Shown here in pieces: positions 11,338 through 23,058 of a DNA stretch of 64,000 nucleotides. Both the position numbers and the translations under genes were made by a program. A model generated the notes under the pieces. It searched no databases. It was not told the DNA's origin and was given only the letters and a program-made list of their open reading frames with translations. Source of the DNA: Porogramme epimiltina (lineage: Eukaryota; Basidiomycota; Agaricomycetes; Polyporales; Polyporaceae); contig FTLJ01000116.1 in the NCBI GenBank assembly GCA_900155495.1, positions 62,001 through 126,000 of the forward strand. Reading direction: 5' to 3'. The first letter of the stretch is position 1. Every line of letters starts with the position of its first letter.

Positions 11338-13097
11338 TTGGGGATATCGGTGGGATTCGCGGGCTACGGAGTGTACAGGTGTACAGAAGCAGAGGAAAGC
11401 GGAGGGTGACGAGGGCGCCGCGTCGGAGGAGCTGAGAGGGGAAGCTCGCGAGTGTGCAGCGGAGGAGCGACTGCTGGCGCAAATCCTTCACAGGAGCTAC
11501 TTTAATCATCTCCCAGCGCACCCCGCGCGGCCACCATTTCGGGATCCTCCTTGTACTCGGCTACGCTCTGGTCCTCTCATGCTCATCGTAAAACGTTGGC
11601 CGACAGCTCATCTAGCGGGCCTATTGCGACTTCCTAATCGGGGTATTCGTTTGTCCTCCGTCCCGTAATGGCAGTCGCGCCTGATGGCGACACATGGATG
11701 TTGGTCACCGGGGGAATTTTTGTATTCTGTGCAGAATCGTCGGCATCCAGTTCCCAGGCCCAGGCTAAATCCAGAGTGAAAGGAGAGGCCACATACGGTA
11801 AGCGGAAAGTCGACCCAATTGGGATTCCCTTTCACTCTCGCTTAAGCGCGGCTTCGTGATTTCTAAGGAGCGCCCGCGGACCGGCGTTGCGATGGTCAGA
11901 TGTCATCGCGCTGTAGAGATGTTGTGTTAGACAACGCACGGGCGATAAGGACTACAATGTACTCAACTATACCAAACACAACGCCACTGCGCTGTAAAGT
12001 GGCCGAGCTCTGGCTTAGGTGCCTATGAAGCCGGAATGAGCGACTAGGCAAGTTCTGGAGAGGGAACAACAGCACAGTCAGACAAGAATACAAGGTCGCA
12101 AAGTCAAGTAGGCTTACTCAGATGACGGAGGTGCCACGGCGGTCGTCGTCAGCACTACGGCTAGGCTGCCAGCTCGAGCTGGCGGAGGTAGCGGGAGCCG
12201 TCAGTATGCATCGCAGGAGCATGGAGAGCTACGAATGGATCAAAGGCAGATGTGGGAGGCGTCGGGAGGCGAAGAATATATGTACGCACTGCACTGTCTT
12301 ATTGTCCTCCCTGGGAGAGGAAGAAGCGCCCTACTCTATTGTCTTGGAATCGGGACATCAGATCGTTGGTAGAGGAGATCCAAGATCCTAGTGTCGTCGA
12401 TGTTGGATTGCAGAGTCATGCTAGAGTTGGATTAGAGCTCGCAGTGGCATTCAGGTTGTGGGATCCGAGTCTACGGTTATGAAGAGTAAGAAGTCGTATG
12501 CGATGCAAAAGCAATACTACATGGAAATTGGAAAAACATCCTTACCTGGTGACTTTGCAAGACAAGATAGCCTATCATCTTCTCTGACCTTTATCCAGCT
12601 TGCAAGACTCTGTTGCGCCCAACCGGCGCTGAGAGGGCGTTTCGTTTTAGAGCTTATGGGCGGAACCCGCGCCAAGGCGACCAAGTCGCCACGCTTGAAT
12701 ATCGCATACCCGCAGGTACGATGGTGATATCTTGCGCATAGAGCGAGAGCGAGCAGATGATTCTCCTGTCAGATAGTACGAGATGGAAAGGGGCTCGTGG
12801 GCGTTGGCGTTGGTAAAGAGGAGAGTCGTCGTTCATCAGCAGAGGCGCCACAGGAAAGGGCGAGGTTGAGGTGCGGCGTGTTCGGACGGGAAACGCCGGA
12901 CGCCACCGCGACGCGCAGACGCGGTCACGTGTGCTGGAAGGGACTTAGCCGATCTCACTGCCAGCCCATTTATTCGCGTAAAACGGTCGCCACTGGTGAC
13001 CGCTCCTTGCACTTGGACGACTACACTACGCCACTTTTACCTTTCATCGCACCGCTGGATTTTCAGGATACTAATATCACCATTACTGTCCTTCAAG
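11338..13097. other. Gene-free interval, 1.76 kb, divergent promoters
   Basis: This lies between the divergently transcribed receptor 1 and the MYND gene, so both promoters are here. No open frame with recognisable content was found. No pheromone-like CaaX-terminated short frame was seen on either strand. Confidence 0.4.
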
Positions 13098-14437
13098 ATG
13101 AATAGAAATGCCTTGCGGCAGGTCACCATTGTCCTTCCGGAAGACCTGCCAATCTTTGAAGGACAGCATGAGCTAGTACGGTTCACCCACAGCACGAGTT
13201 ATGACTACCATTCCCTTCCGTCTCCTCGGGAACAGTACATCAATATGTCAAACCATTTCATACTGTACCCATTTGAGAGTGTAGCATCTGCCGTAGAGGA
13301 GGGAGATCCCGAGAAGATCCTCGACCTCGGACTAAGGTGAGTCTCCTCATATCCGCTCATTAGCCTACTAATACACATTGATCCTCACAGGTATTACGCG
13401 GGGTGCACCGTAGATGAGGACATAGACCTCGCCCTCTCGGCCTGGGAGCTCATCGCATGCCCGCCCAAAGGCACCTCACCCATCCCCAAAGACAAGCTCA
13501 CGCCCAGCGTCCTCGGCCGCGCCTCCTCCTACCTCGCCAACGCCTGCTGGAACCTCATGAACGCCGCTTCCGACGGCGCATTCGTCCCCCGCGCCCGCGG
13601 CTGCACGCGCGCGCTCCCCACCGGCCCGCGCCCCCAGCCGCGCCTCGCCGCCGCCTTCCAGCGCGCCGCCGCGGCGCACGCGGACGCCGCCGCCCGGGCG
13701 GGGCACGTCTCCCCCGCCGTGCTCAACGTCGCGCGCGACCTCCTGCGCCGCTCCGGCTTGAGTGGGGTCAGTGTGCGTCGCGCGGGGAAGTTCGCGGCGC
13801 ACGCCCACCTCTGGCGCGCGTGGGACGCGCGCGAGGCGGAGATGGCGGAGGAGCAGCGCGTGCGCGACGCGAAGGTCGGGCGCGCGCCGAACGCATACGG
13901 GTGCGCCGCGCCCGGGTGCGGCGTCATGGCCCGCGAGCGCAAGGCGTTCATGCGCTGCGCGGGGGGCTGCCCGCCCGAGCGCAAGCCGCACTACTGCAGC
14001 AAGGAGTGCCAGCGGAAGGTGGGCGGTCCCTCTGCTCTCCGAGTTCCTACGCGGTTCTTTGTGGCTGACACCGTTGTGTTGCGTCGTAGGCGTGGAAGGC
14101 TCATAAGGCGTTCTGCAAGCTAGACAGCGAGCTTGATGGTCCCGTATCCGTAGGGTCTCCTGCGTCTGCTGAAGATGAGAATGTGGCCCCCGCGGTGGAT
14201 GCCGATGGCAATGCCATCGTCCAACCGAAGGACTATGAGGGTCCTGATCGTTTCATCGAAATGCCTATTCCTGGCAAGCCCGGAGAGACGGTCACCATCC
14301 ACTCCCGCCACCTGACCCCGGAGGCGTTGCGCATCATGCGGGACTACGCGGTAGACCAGGCGCATCGCGGCAAGGCCGACGACGGGAATGGTAAGGAGTC
14401 GGCCGCATCGTCGCAGGGCGGTAATGCGGGCCAATGA
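13098..14437 (+). CDS. MYND zinc-finger protein
   Basis: Exons 13098-13336, 13391-14018 and 14090-14437 give 404 aa. A MYND-type zinc finger sits around residues 265-312: cysteines in CAAPGCG, MRCAGGC, HYCSKEC, then AWKAHKAFC, with the second cysteine pair and the YCS..CQ...W..HK..C pattern intact. MYND fingers usually bind proline-rich peptides and mediate protein contacts; the function of this basidiomycete family is unknown. The first exon is 239 bp, exactly as in the two MYND genes at 23.1-24.2 and 25.1-26.4 kb, and the second exon is nearly the same size, so the three are paralogues. The middle (residues 120-230) is alanine/arginine/proline-rich and very GC-rich compared with the paralogues, which creates long shadow open frames on both strands. 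The C-terminal region (IHSRHLTPEALRIMRDYA) is shared with the paralogue at 25.1 kb. Confidence 0.85.
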
Positions 14438-14906
14438 AAAGGTTACGATGCATTGTGCTTTGAAGTGCTATCTTTACATCTTGCTTGTACCTGCTGTCGA
14501 TAGCTGTTTCTAACGCAACATAGGCATTGCTTCTCGATTACTCTCTCCTTCCCTTATCGTAGTGCGAATGAAGACAATTACCCCCACGAGAGGTAGAGTG
14601 TAAGATGAAGGACGCGCCATGCGGGCCGCAGAAGCTACACGGAGGAACGGAAGGAGGATGGGACTATACAAGGGGAGATATTACAACGCTAGGAATAGGA
14701 CAACATGACGAATAAATAGACTACACATGATACAATGATTGAGGTTCGACCGGATGACGGGAATCAATAGAGTCAAAAGAACCGGGACACAAACGCCGCG
14801 AGGTAGGAACAGTAACCGGCAAGGAGCGGAGATGAGATCATAGGGTATGAATACAGTCCAGGGGTGCGAAGAAAGGAAAAGAAGGTGGCCGAGTTGAACG
14901 AAAGTT
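14438..14906. other. Convergent 3' intergenic region
   Basis: 469 bp between the stops of the MYND gene (+) and the membrane/coiled-coil gene (-). No feature was recognised beyond the expected transcript ends. Confidence 0.35.
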
Positions 14907-16615
14907 TCAAAGGAGGGACAAGAAGTGCCGAGCGGGAGGGACGACGGCGACCAGCACGCGCGCGCTGAAGCGGTACGGCCACAGCGCCACGTTCTGCGCG
15001 AACTCAAACGCTGACACGCGTTTGGGTTCCTCCATGTGGACGGCGGTCAAGTCGCTAGCGCTCACGCTCCGGCTGGAGGACAGGTGTGGGGGCGAGTGGG
15101 ACGAGAGGGGCGGCGAGCCTGTCGGGTGGTCCTTCTCTGACACGAACGTGCCGTCTGAGTCCGAGTCTTCAGCCTCGGGGATGGTGGCAAGCCGCGGAAC
15201 GAGATGGGGAAGGTGCTTTTCGCGGTCGGGGCTCCGGATGCGGGGTGGTGAAAGAGAGACGCCGTTACCGTCCGGGGTGCCGTTCGTGCTGGACTCCTCG
15301 TGGTGCCCGTTCAACGACTTTCCCTTCGTGTCGTGGGGAGGATCCTCCAAACCCAGCTGTATGAACGCCCTGGGAAGGGCGAGGGCCTTGTCGACGATGA
15401 TCCTGAGCGTGTCTTGAGCCTGGCGGAAGAACTCGTCGCCGTCGGGAATGTGGATGCCTGCAGCTTTGAACGCGGCGACGTCGCGCCTCCGACGCTCTTC
15501 GAGTTGTGCAAGACCCTTCTCCAACGCACTCAGACGTACATTCTGGGTGACACGATGAGCGTCGCTCTTGCGCTCGCTCCGTCTTCCTGCACGTTCGACT
15601 TCTCCTACTGCCTCCGATAGGTCGTCGCAGACTCCGCGGAAGAGCTCTAGGCGCTTCACGGCCTCTCGCAGATCGTGAGTCTCCTCTTCGAGAGCGTCAA
15701 TGCGTTTGAGGGCCTTGTGAAGAGCGTAGTCGGTTTTCTCGTAAAGGTGAATGAGGGACTCTTCGTCTGGATAGTGTAAGGCAGTGTGCAGCTCGTGGGT
15801 GCGGTCCTTGAGGCGACCTATGAGGTGCGTCCAGGGCCGGATGCCAGTAGCGAGGACAAAGAGGGTGATGCTGAACCACGAAAGGGAGTTGCCGTCGCCT
15901 AAGGCAGCGAGGACATGGCGGAGGAAGATAGCTCCGACGAAAGGGGAGAAGATAGAGAGCGAGAGGTAGAAGACTTCGTGTCGGCGTAGTTCACCTTGAG
16001 CAAGGGCACTGAGGTAGGCGATCTTCTCTTCGTCTTCCGCTGAATGGGAGGGTGGGAGGCGGCGTCCAGACTTCCGAGGACGCGAGGCGAGATATAGCTG
16101 CCATGGAACTGCGCATATAGTCAGTCAACTAGCATACAGGGACATGAATACTCGCGTTGGTACGCACTTTCGATGATTTGGTGCAGGTAGAAGATGAGAA
16201 GGACAATGAGGAAGACGTTCTTGATGTGATCCCCGCCCGTGAGCCAATTGCCTATGGGAGAGACAAGCGCGACGATGATTGAAAGGTCGAGGTCCATCCA
16301 TGAGCTCCCTTTCTCTGCGGAGGCGGGCGACCCTGAGCGAGGCGAGCCCGATGCAAACGCGGGGCCCTTGGCCTTGAGGTGTCTGCGAGTAGAAAGAGCG
16401 TCCTGGTACTCCTCGTCGGTCGATTCATCGTCCTCGAGCTCTCCTTCACTCCTCGATGCCTCTGCGCCGCTCTCCACGTCCTCGTCTCTGCCCGTCTCCC
16501 TAGCCTCGCCTGCCTTCACCCGTCGCACGAACGTCGAGGTGAGCTTGCCATTGGGCGTGTTGATCCTCGGCGCAGTAACGCGCGACGGCCCTGCCTCCGC
16601 TGCGCGAGAGGCCAT
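14907..16615 (-). CDS. Putative membrane protein with coiled coil, function unknown
   Basis: Two exons, 16615-16168 and 16108-14907, give 549 aa. The N-terminal 100 residues are polar and acidic (ELEDDESTDEEYQ). Hydrophobic segments lie at about 108-148 (IIVALVSPIGNWL and VFLIVLLIFYLHQII), 195-220 (LSLSIFSPFVGAIFL) and 226-242. A charged heptad-like region follows at about 258-345 (LKRIDALEEETHDLREAVKRL), then a long serine/proline-rich region and a hydrophobic C-terminal end (ALWPYRFSARVLVAVV). The layout suggests an endomembrane protein with a cytosolic coiled coil. I do not recognise a named family. The start at 16615 is the first ATG of the open frame and the single intron closes in phase. 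Confidence 0.75.
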
Positions 16616-17316
16616 GTCCGGGGTATGTATGAGGGGGGATGGAAGGGGTGTGTGCGTGAGTCGTGTGAGCCTTGTCTGCGGGCTACTTGAATGTTGGCAG
16701 TTCGGAACGTGCGCGCAGTAAAGTCTGGCCCAGTGACACGAAGTCGGAGTCGCGGTGCTTATGTTGCTATGTTATGCGGAGGGAAACATAGCGGAGATGG
16801 GTGTGGGAGCAGACCGCGCTGCCATCGAGAGACCAGGGAGTTGTCGGGGAGTGCAGGGAAGGCACGGTTCAGCCGACCCAACGCCGACGTCATTCGATCC
16901 CAGGCCCGCGCACTTGCCAGAATAGGAAGGAGGCAGTCCGAGACGGGGTAGGCCTCGGAGAGTCTTGGAGGACAACTCAAACAACGGCCTGGTATTACTG
17001 TATGTCTCGCACTGAAGATATGGCCACGACATATATTTCTCGTTAGATGTGGGGGAGGATGCTACAGAGGTTATAGTTATGCTACAGATCAGAGACGGAT
17101 ACAAGAATAGTAGGAAGAAATGTGGAACGAGCGCAAGGAGCTACACGAATTCCGGCATACATATCTTTGCGGGGCCGAGCTTGCTCGCCCATCGCAGAAG
17201 TAAGACGGCAAGGTTCTAGTAAGCTTCGTAGGATGAGAAAAAAAAGGAAGAGAATGAGAAAATAGTGACATCGAAAGATCGAATGTTGAAGTCCGTCGCC
17301 GTCGTCACCAAAACGC
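16616..17316. other. Intergenic region upstream of the membrane-protein gene
   Basis: About 700 bp holding the promoter of the gene starting at 16615 and the 3' end of receptor 2. No gene, RNA or repeat was recognised. Confidence 0.35.
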
Positions 17317-19289
17317 TCACACCATCTCCTTCACGACCGTCATGTAGATTCCGTTCGCAAGGTCCGAGCCTCCGCGTCTGCGCGACGCCGTGCGAGGCAG
17401 AAGCACGTCCCGACTCCGCATGCGCCGCGCGTGCTTCGGGACCGCGAGCGTCCCGACCCCGCCCGGCCCGATGAGGCTGTCCGCATCCGCGGCGGCGAGG
17501 TGGTCCTGGAACGGCACGGCGTGCGGCTCTACGGTGTCGTCGAAGAACGACCCTGCGTACGCGCTCATGCTGATCGTCGACGACGCGAGGCTCGTAGTAA
17601 TCGAGGCTACGCTCGGAGGGCGCGAGGACGCCGGGGGTGCGCCGAGAGGGGCAGGGGACGGCGGTTCCACGGTAATGGGTGTGGCCTTGGGCGAGGGTGT
17701 ACGAGGCGTGCGAGGGGAAGTCGAACGGGGAGACGGAGTGCGCGGAGACGGGGGAATCGTTGCAGGGGGAGCGGGCCAAGATGCAGCGAGGATTGAGATA
17801 GGCCGGGGAGCCTTCACCTTAACCGAGGGTGTCCTATCCTTCAGCGATGGCGACCTCCGGGTGGGCGGGGAAGCAGAAGAAGTCATGGGCAGGGGGAAGT
17901 CGGGAAGCGGAGAGGGGTGCATGGCTGGAGGGAGGGGCGCGACCAACGGGGGCAAACCGAGCGCCTCGCGGCCCGTGGGCGACCCCAGGTACGAGAGCGT
18001 TGACTGTACGAACGGGTCCTCCGGTACCGAGTACATAGACGACGTCGTGCCCGCGGATTGTGGCGTCTCCGGGATGACAAGAGGCGCTAGCTTGACCCTC
18101 GCGGGAGGCGATGGGCGCCACGTATCCTCGCAGATCGACTTGACGTCCCCGACGAGCGTCGGAGAGGGCGACGACGGCGCGCTGCTCAGCGTCTCCCCAC
18201 GGAACCCCTTGCCGTGTGCGTCCGAGAGCTGATGAGGGGTCGACGGCGGTTGACCGAGGATCGCGGAACGGAAGTAGCGCGAGAGGACCCGCGCCCCGCG
18301 AGAGCTCTGGTCGCTTCCTGCGCGGCAGACCATGCCGAGCAGGGTCACGGCAACGAGAACGAAGGTGCAGGCGGGAGCTACCCACCACTCCACCTCGACA
18401 TGCTCGAGGTCAAATCGGGAGGTCGGGATGATGATGAAGATCTCGGTGATATGCGCGTGGACGCCGCTCCAGGTATCGACGGACCAGGTCTTCAGCCCTC
18501 CGATGGCAGCGATGTGGGCGTACATGGAGACGATGGTCGTGGTGAGGGAGATGAGGGCGATGAGTAGAGATGTGAGGAGAGGCCTGATGAATGCGAACAT
18601 GGTGAGACGTGGGGAGTCTTGCATGTGGCTGAAGAAAACGAGGCCGCTGTCCAAGCGGGCGCGGATGGCAAGAAAGGCGTAGGCGAAGGTAGAGCTGCAT
18701 ATGAGGAACCGGGGTAGCCAGATGAGTATTACTGAGACGGATGAAGTATAGATGGAGGCGGAACATCCAAAGTCCTGGGCGATATCGAAACGATGAGGCT
18801 GAACAATGACATCTGCGTTGTACTTAGTTTTGTGATAGTGGTGAGATGAGGTATGACCACTTACGAAGAATGACATATACAATGGGAAGGATTAAGCAGA
18901 ATGTAAGGTCTTGCATAAACGTGTAGGCTTTCTGCGCGATCTCTTGTCCAATCGCGCATCGTCGTAAGTTGCGTGAAAACGCGAGTGCGCATCCTGGCAG
19001 TGCTACCTGTGCTGCTAGGAGCATCCTTGTTGCTAGAAACGGATCCAAGTCAGACGGCGTTACCGCGAGCGGTGTCATGCGGGCCCGTACCTATGTCGCA
19101 CCACGCTGGGACGTGGACAGCGTCATTTCCGGACCACACTATTGAGTTAACGCCTTGTATAATGTTGGTACAAAGGAGCCAGACTGCGAGCGAAATCACC
19201 GCCACGTTGCGCGAGTGTAGGAACACGGGCGACAGGAGGAGCAGGAACCCCACGCAGAGGAAGGATACGACGGGGAGATCGGTGCGCAT
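17317..19289 (-). CDS. Divergent STE3-like receptor with long C-terminal tail (receptor 2)
   Basis: Exons 19289-19091, 19032-18865 and 18812-17317 give 620 aa. The order of hydrophobic segments, the helix 2-3 motif NSIVWSGNDAVHVPAWCDIG and the loop motif VIVQPHRFDIAQDFGC place it in the STE3 family. It departs from the other four receptors here: the P.PWHL motif after helix 1 reads SPVFLHSRN, helix 3 lacks the INRRLY motif, and the RYFRLM signature before helix 5 is replaced by RLTMFAFIRP. The cytoplasmic tail is about 315 residues and rich in Pro/Ser/Thr (many SP and TP sites). An in-frame stop just upstream of the ATG at 19289 fixes the start. It is probably a non-mating paralogue: the divergence is visible, the role is inferred. 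Confidence 0.85.
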
Positions 19290-20814
19290 CTTCAACGTCT
19301 GCGACTACAAAGTTCCGATGAGAACCGGCCGAGGTGTCGCAGGGAGGCTGATCGCAGCTTGAGGAGGTGACGGGCGGGGCGAAGGAGGGGCGGGGGGTAC
19401 GCAATCGGGCTCCAGGCGTCGAGCGAGAGTTTGGGTATAATCGTGGGCAGCAGGGAAAAACCCTGCGAAGCACCCGGGCCTCACTTTCATAGAGTTCGAA
19501 GCGACGCTTGCGGCCGGGGGCTCGGGGAGAAGAACAAGGATGCACATCCCGAGCACAACATGGGAGGGCAGCAGGGCCACCTCGAGCCGGGCATGCTCGG
19601 AGCGATTAGGCCTCTACCGGCCTTCTAGTGCGCCTACGTGGGTGGGCGACACCAGGACACAGGTTTTCGGCATGGCGGACATAAGTGATAGTCCGAAAGC
19701 GGTTGCTTGCTTGCGGCGCCTAGAAAGGCAATCACTATGAAGTGGTCAGATTTGGAAGGCACTAAGAGATACGTCGTAAGACGCCCGACTGGACATACAT
19801 GCGCTCGCCCACTAGTCCCGGTTTCAAAGACGGGCCTTGTAAAGTCTAGACAACGTTGAATGTTGAAGGCTGGACGTTAAGTCTTCAACATTCAACCTTG
19901 GATGATAGCTCCTTGTATACAAGCGCCCGAGTAACAGCGCTCAAGCTTGGAGGACCTGCACCCGAATGATACGTCAACTCCCTGCCCTGAAAGGCCTGCT
20001 ATATGATATCTCACCACGTGTGCTGCTTCGAGGGTGCCTTGGAGGTCTGGGATATTCACATCCAGGTCACGAGCCAGGGTGTGATTCGGTGGATCTTGAC
20101 TATGCCAGAATGCTAACCGGATACACCCTCGTGCGCTCCCGGTCGTGCCCTTTGGGTAACGTTGGAAGCCTTCTGCTCACATAAAACCGCCGTCTGTAAG
20201 TTACAAGCGAAACCCTTCCAGAAAAGAAGTGACTGACAGGTATCCGAGCGACACGCCTGAAAGTCGTGTGTTCTTTGGGCTTTTCAGCCAAGATGCGCGC
20301 GAGTCCAGTGAGGTGACCCTGAAGAGTGGGACAGTTTGGAGATGTGAGCGTGCACCTCCACGGTAGACATCGTGGTTGAGTTCAAGAAATCGACTGCGCC
20401 AGCAAAGTCGGCATAATCATCGCCGTGGGCTTGGATTACTAAAATAGGAATCAATATCGGACGCCTGTCGGGCCCAATGACGTCATGTTCCGCTGAAGCA
20501 ATCACCAGGACGCGAACTTGATAAAGACAGAGGACCAGTGATGGCTGCAACTCAAAGTTCTGGATAAACGCATATTACATTAACCCACTGTGAAATAAAG
20601 GGGACAGCGAGCAACAAGTAGTGCGATACACAAGGTCATCAAAGTTCATCCTGACCACCATGTCCAATAAAGTCCGTAAGAACAACCCCCACAATACACC
20701 CAATGACAGACTTTCTGAGTGCAAGTGCCGAAAGGAGAAAAATCCTCCGTGGTTTTCCAACTTATAAACGGCGAATCACCTGCTCAAAGCTGCTGCGCGA
20801 ACTGACCGACTCGG
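19290..20814. other. Intergenic, 1.5 kb, with a hairpin
   Basis: It contains the promoter of receptor 2 and the 3' end of the first secreted-protein gene. Apart from the inverted repeat listed at 19855-19896 and a 12-bp palindrome (CTTGTATACAAG, 19911-19922) nothing was recognised. Confidence 0.4.
19855..19896. repeat. Perfect 14-bp inverted repeat, 14-bp loop
   Basis: The left arm GTTGAATGTTGAAG (19855-19868) is exactly complementary to the right arm at 19883-19896. It sits about 570 bp upstream of receptor 2. It could be a transcription-end hairpin, the remains of a small transposon, or a protein-binding site; the sequence does not decide. Confidence 0.7.
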
Positions 20815-21626
20815 TCACTGGCTGACCATGAAGACGGTGACCGGCTGGCAGGTGCTAAGTGTGTAGTCTCCGTGGAGATCCGAAGTCGAGTCGTCGGGCT
20901 TGTAGATGAGAATGGTTATGTCGAAGTCGTAATATACGCTCCGACCAGTGCACAGCGAGAAGTTGTCGCCGTCGCCCTTGTACGTCAGTGTCGGGTACGG
21001 AGCATCATGTGCGGCAGAGGTGCCGACCTGTCAGAACCCAGCACAATAGTCAGCGCTCGGCCATCACACAACCCCAATTGCTTCCGTCTCAGCGACCCGG
21101 CGTATGACTGGGCCTCAGAGGCGGCCACAATGGGCAATAGGGAAGAGAGACTCACGAGACCGCAGAAGTCGTAGATGGGGAAATGTGAGCCAACCTCGAG
21201 GTCGAGAGGACCGCCTGCATCGTTAGACACGCCCACAGCCTGGATGTTCCCGTCGCTATCGAGGGCGGTAAGACTCCCGAACTTCAGGCCGAAGCCCGCG
21301 AACTCGGGGAAGTCATAGGACTCGAGCGTCTGTAGAGCATTCAAAGCCAAATATCAATTTCCGTGAGCCAGGGAATGGAGGACAGTAGCGCTTACCGCGA
21401 GAGAACGACGATTGTAGTCGATGGGATCGACAATGGCCGGACTTGTAGTGAGGTTGAGTCCGGGGCCAGAGAGGTCGGTCTTGTTGACCGCGACGAGGTT
21501 GTACGGGCCACCGTCAGTGATCGCATTCGAGTCGAGGCAGATTCCGGAGGGTTGACGAGCATAAAGGGAGGGCATCGCCAACGCGGAGGATGCGGCAAGG
21601 ACGAGGGTGGAGAGGACGGCGAACAT
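20815..21626 (-). CDS. Small secreted protein, copy 1
   Basis: Exons 21626-21396, 21329-21156 and 21027-20815 (231, 174 and 213 bp) give 205 aa. The N-terminus MFAVLSTLVLAASSALA is a clear signal peptide. The mature part has four cysteines (ICLDS, FCGL, LCTG, STCQP), which could form two disulfides, and two N-glycosylation sequons (NKT, NLT). No enzyme motif or known family is recognised. The gene has a very close copy with identical exon lengths at 27277-28088. The start was chosen at 21626 rather than an upstream in-frame ATG because the signal peptide begins there. It belongs to a duplicated block with the MYND genes. Confidence 0.85.
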
Positions 21627-21749
21627 CGTTAGTGACAACGGTAGGTTGTACTGCAGATGAGCGATGTGCAAAGGGCCTGAAAGAAGGAGAACGAAGCAAA
21701 AGAAGAGTTGGTCCCGAGGGATAGAGAACCACGAGCTTCAACCGCCCGC

Positions 21750-21760
21750 TTTTTATAAGT
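21750..21760 (-). promoter_or_regulatory. Putative TATA box of secreted-protein copy 1
   Basis: On the minus strand CTTATAAAAAG lies about 125 bp upstream of the ATG at 21626. Copy 2 of the gene has a TATATAA at a similar distance, which supports the assignment. Confidence 0.5.
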
Positions 21761-23058
21761 GAGGACTTGGGCAAAACATCGTTGACATAACCGACCATGG
21801 CGGCAAAGCCGCGGCGGAGGCGGCTGGTACTCGCCCGTGTGTGTCCAATGGATGATACACATCACAGCCTGGACGTGTTCGAAGGCGCGGCGAGAGGGGC
21901 AGATCCGGTCCGGACACCATCGAATGAAGAGAAGATTGAAGAGACGCCCGTCTCCCGTCCAGATCGTCCGGACGTCCATACGTCATGAGGCAGTGCAGCA
22001 ATCCTTCTACATGCATGAGTGGCTTCCAACGGAGAGGTTTGGACAAAGACATTGACTATACTTCAGAGACGTACATTCGAACAACGTCATAGAGGTAGGC
22101 TGTAAGACTCGGAAGTTGTCGATGCAGTTGACGTCCGATCAAGACCAGCGCCGCATGACCGCCGCCGCTGGCCGGGCTGCCACAATTTCGGCCTCAGGAG
22201 ACCGAGCGGGATCTATCTTAGGATCGCCGTCGGACGGTGTCGCATGTAAATAGCACAGGATGCAGTGCCCCCCCGGAACCCCACACAAGCCCGTAGACAG
22301 CGATGCATTCTGATACAGTGGCAATGCGGCGAGTATAGGGGGTGTGGGGTGCATCGCACGGCAGAGACGTCCGCACCAACGACTATGATGGACTATGAAC
22401 ACATTGAGGTGAGCATACATACAGTAGTGCGTATGGCTTCGGCCGCTTCCCAGGACAGGCATGTAGGGCTCCGAATGCCGACGATCCGCGAGATTCGCAT
22501 CCTGGAGGCAAGGGGCTCATCGGGAGTGAGATTGCGGTACGGTCGCAACTTACAGCATCTTCTCAATTGATCCGCCTTCCGTGACAGCTTGAAGTCCATA
22601 GGGCGTATGCGTTCCGCGTAATTCGCTAGCAACTAGGGGACGACTTGCTGCCATACTTCCCTAGTGGCGAGATACTTTGGTGATCGCGAGAGAGCATAGA
22701 GCGTGATGGAAGTGAGGCAGAATAGCTTGAAGCACAGGCTGTACCTGTAGTCGACCCTCCTGTTTGAGTCTGCACACGACGTTGCCCTGCGGCCTAGTGG
22801 CCTTTACGCACCGCGTCCGGCAACTCCCTCACACCACAAGCTCACAAAACGCGAATGCGTCAACGATCTAGCACAGGCACGGTCCCAACCGTATCCGTAG
22901 AAACGAAGGAGTATAGCATTATTACAACCGGTCCCAGAATGCCTACACACAGAAAGACACCGTACCTATCAATGACTCGTTTGCTTCGAAGCATCCCGGA
23001 TCCACCGCATCATCTCGGGTGCCATATGCTTCGACAGAATTCGGATCGAACCTCCGCA
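21761..23058. other. Intergenic part of duplicated block (copy 1)
   Basis: No gene was found. Several stretches match the region upstream of the second secreted-protein gene: ATCACAGCCTGGACGTGTTC at about 21861 and 28313, AGCACAGGATG at about 22252 and 28671, and GACGATCCGCG.GATTCGCA at about 22480 and 28911. The last 90 bases hold the former C-terminal codons of the MYND gene beyond its stop at 23059. Confidence 0.5.

Noticed and set aside
13476..13991. Long minus-strand frames opposite the MYND gene.
   Set aside because: They are compositional shadows of the GC-rich middle of the 13.1-kb MYND gene.
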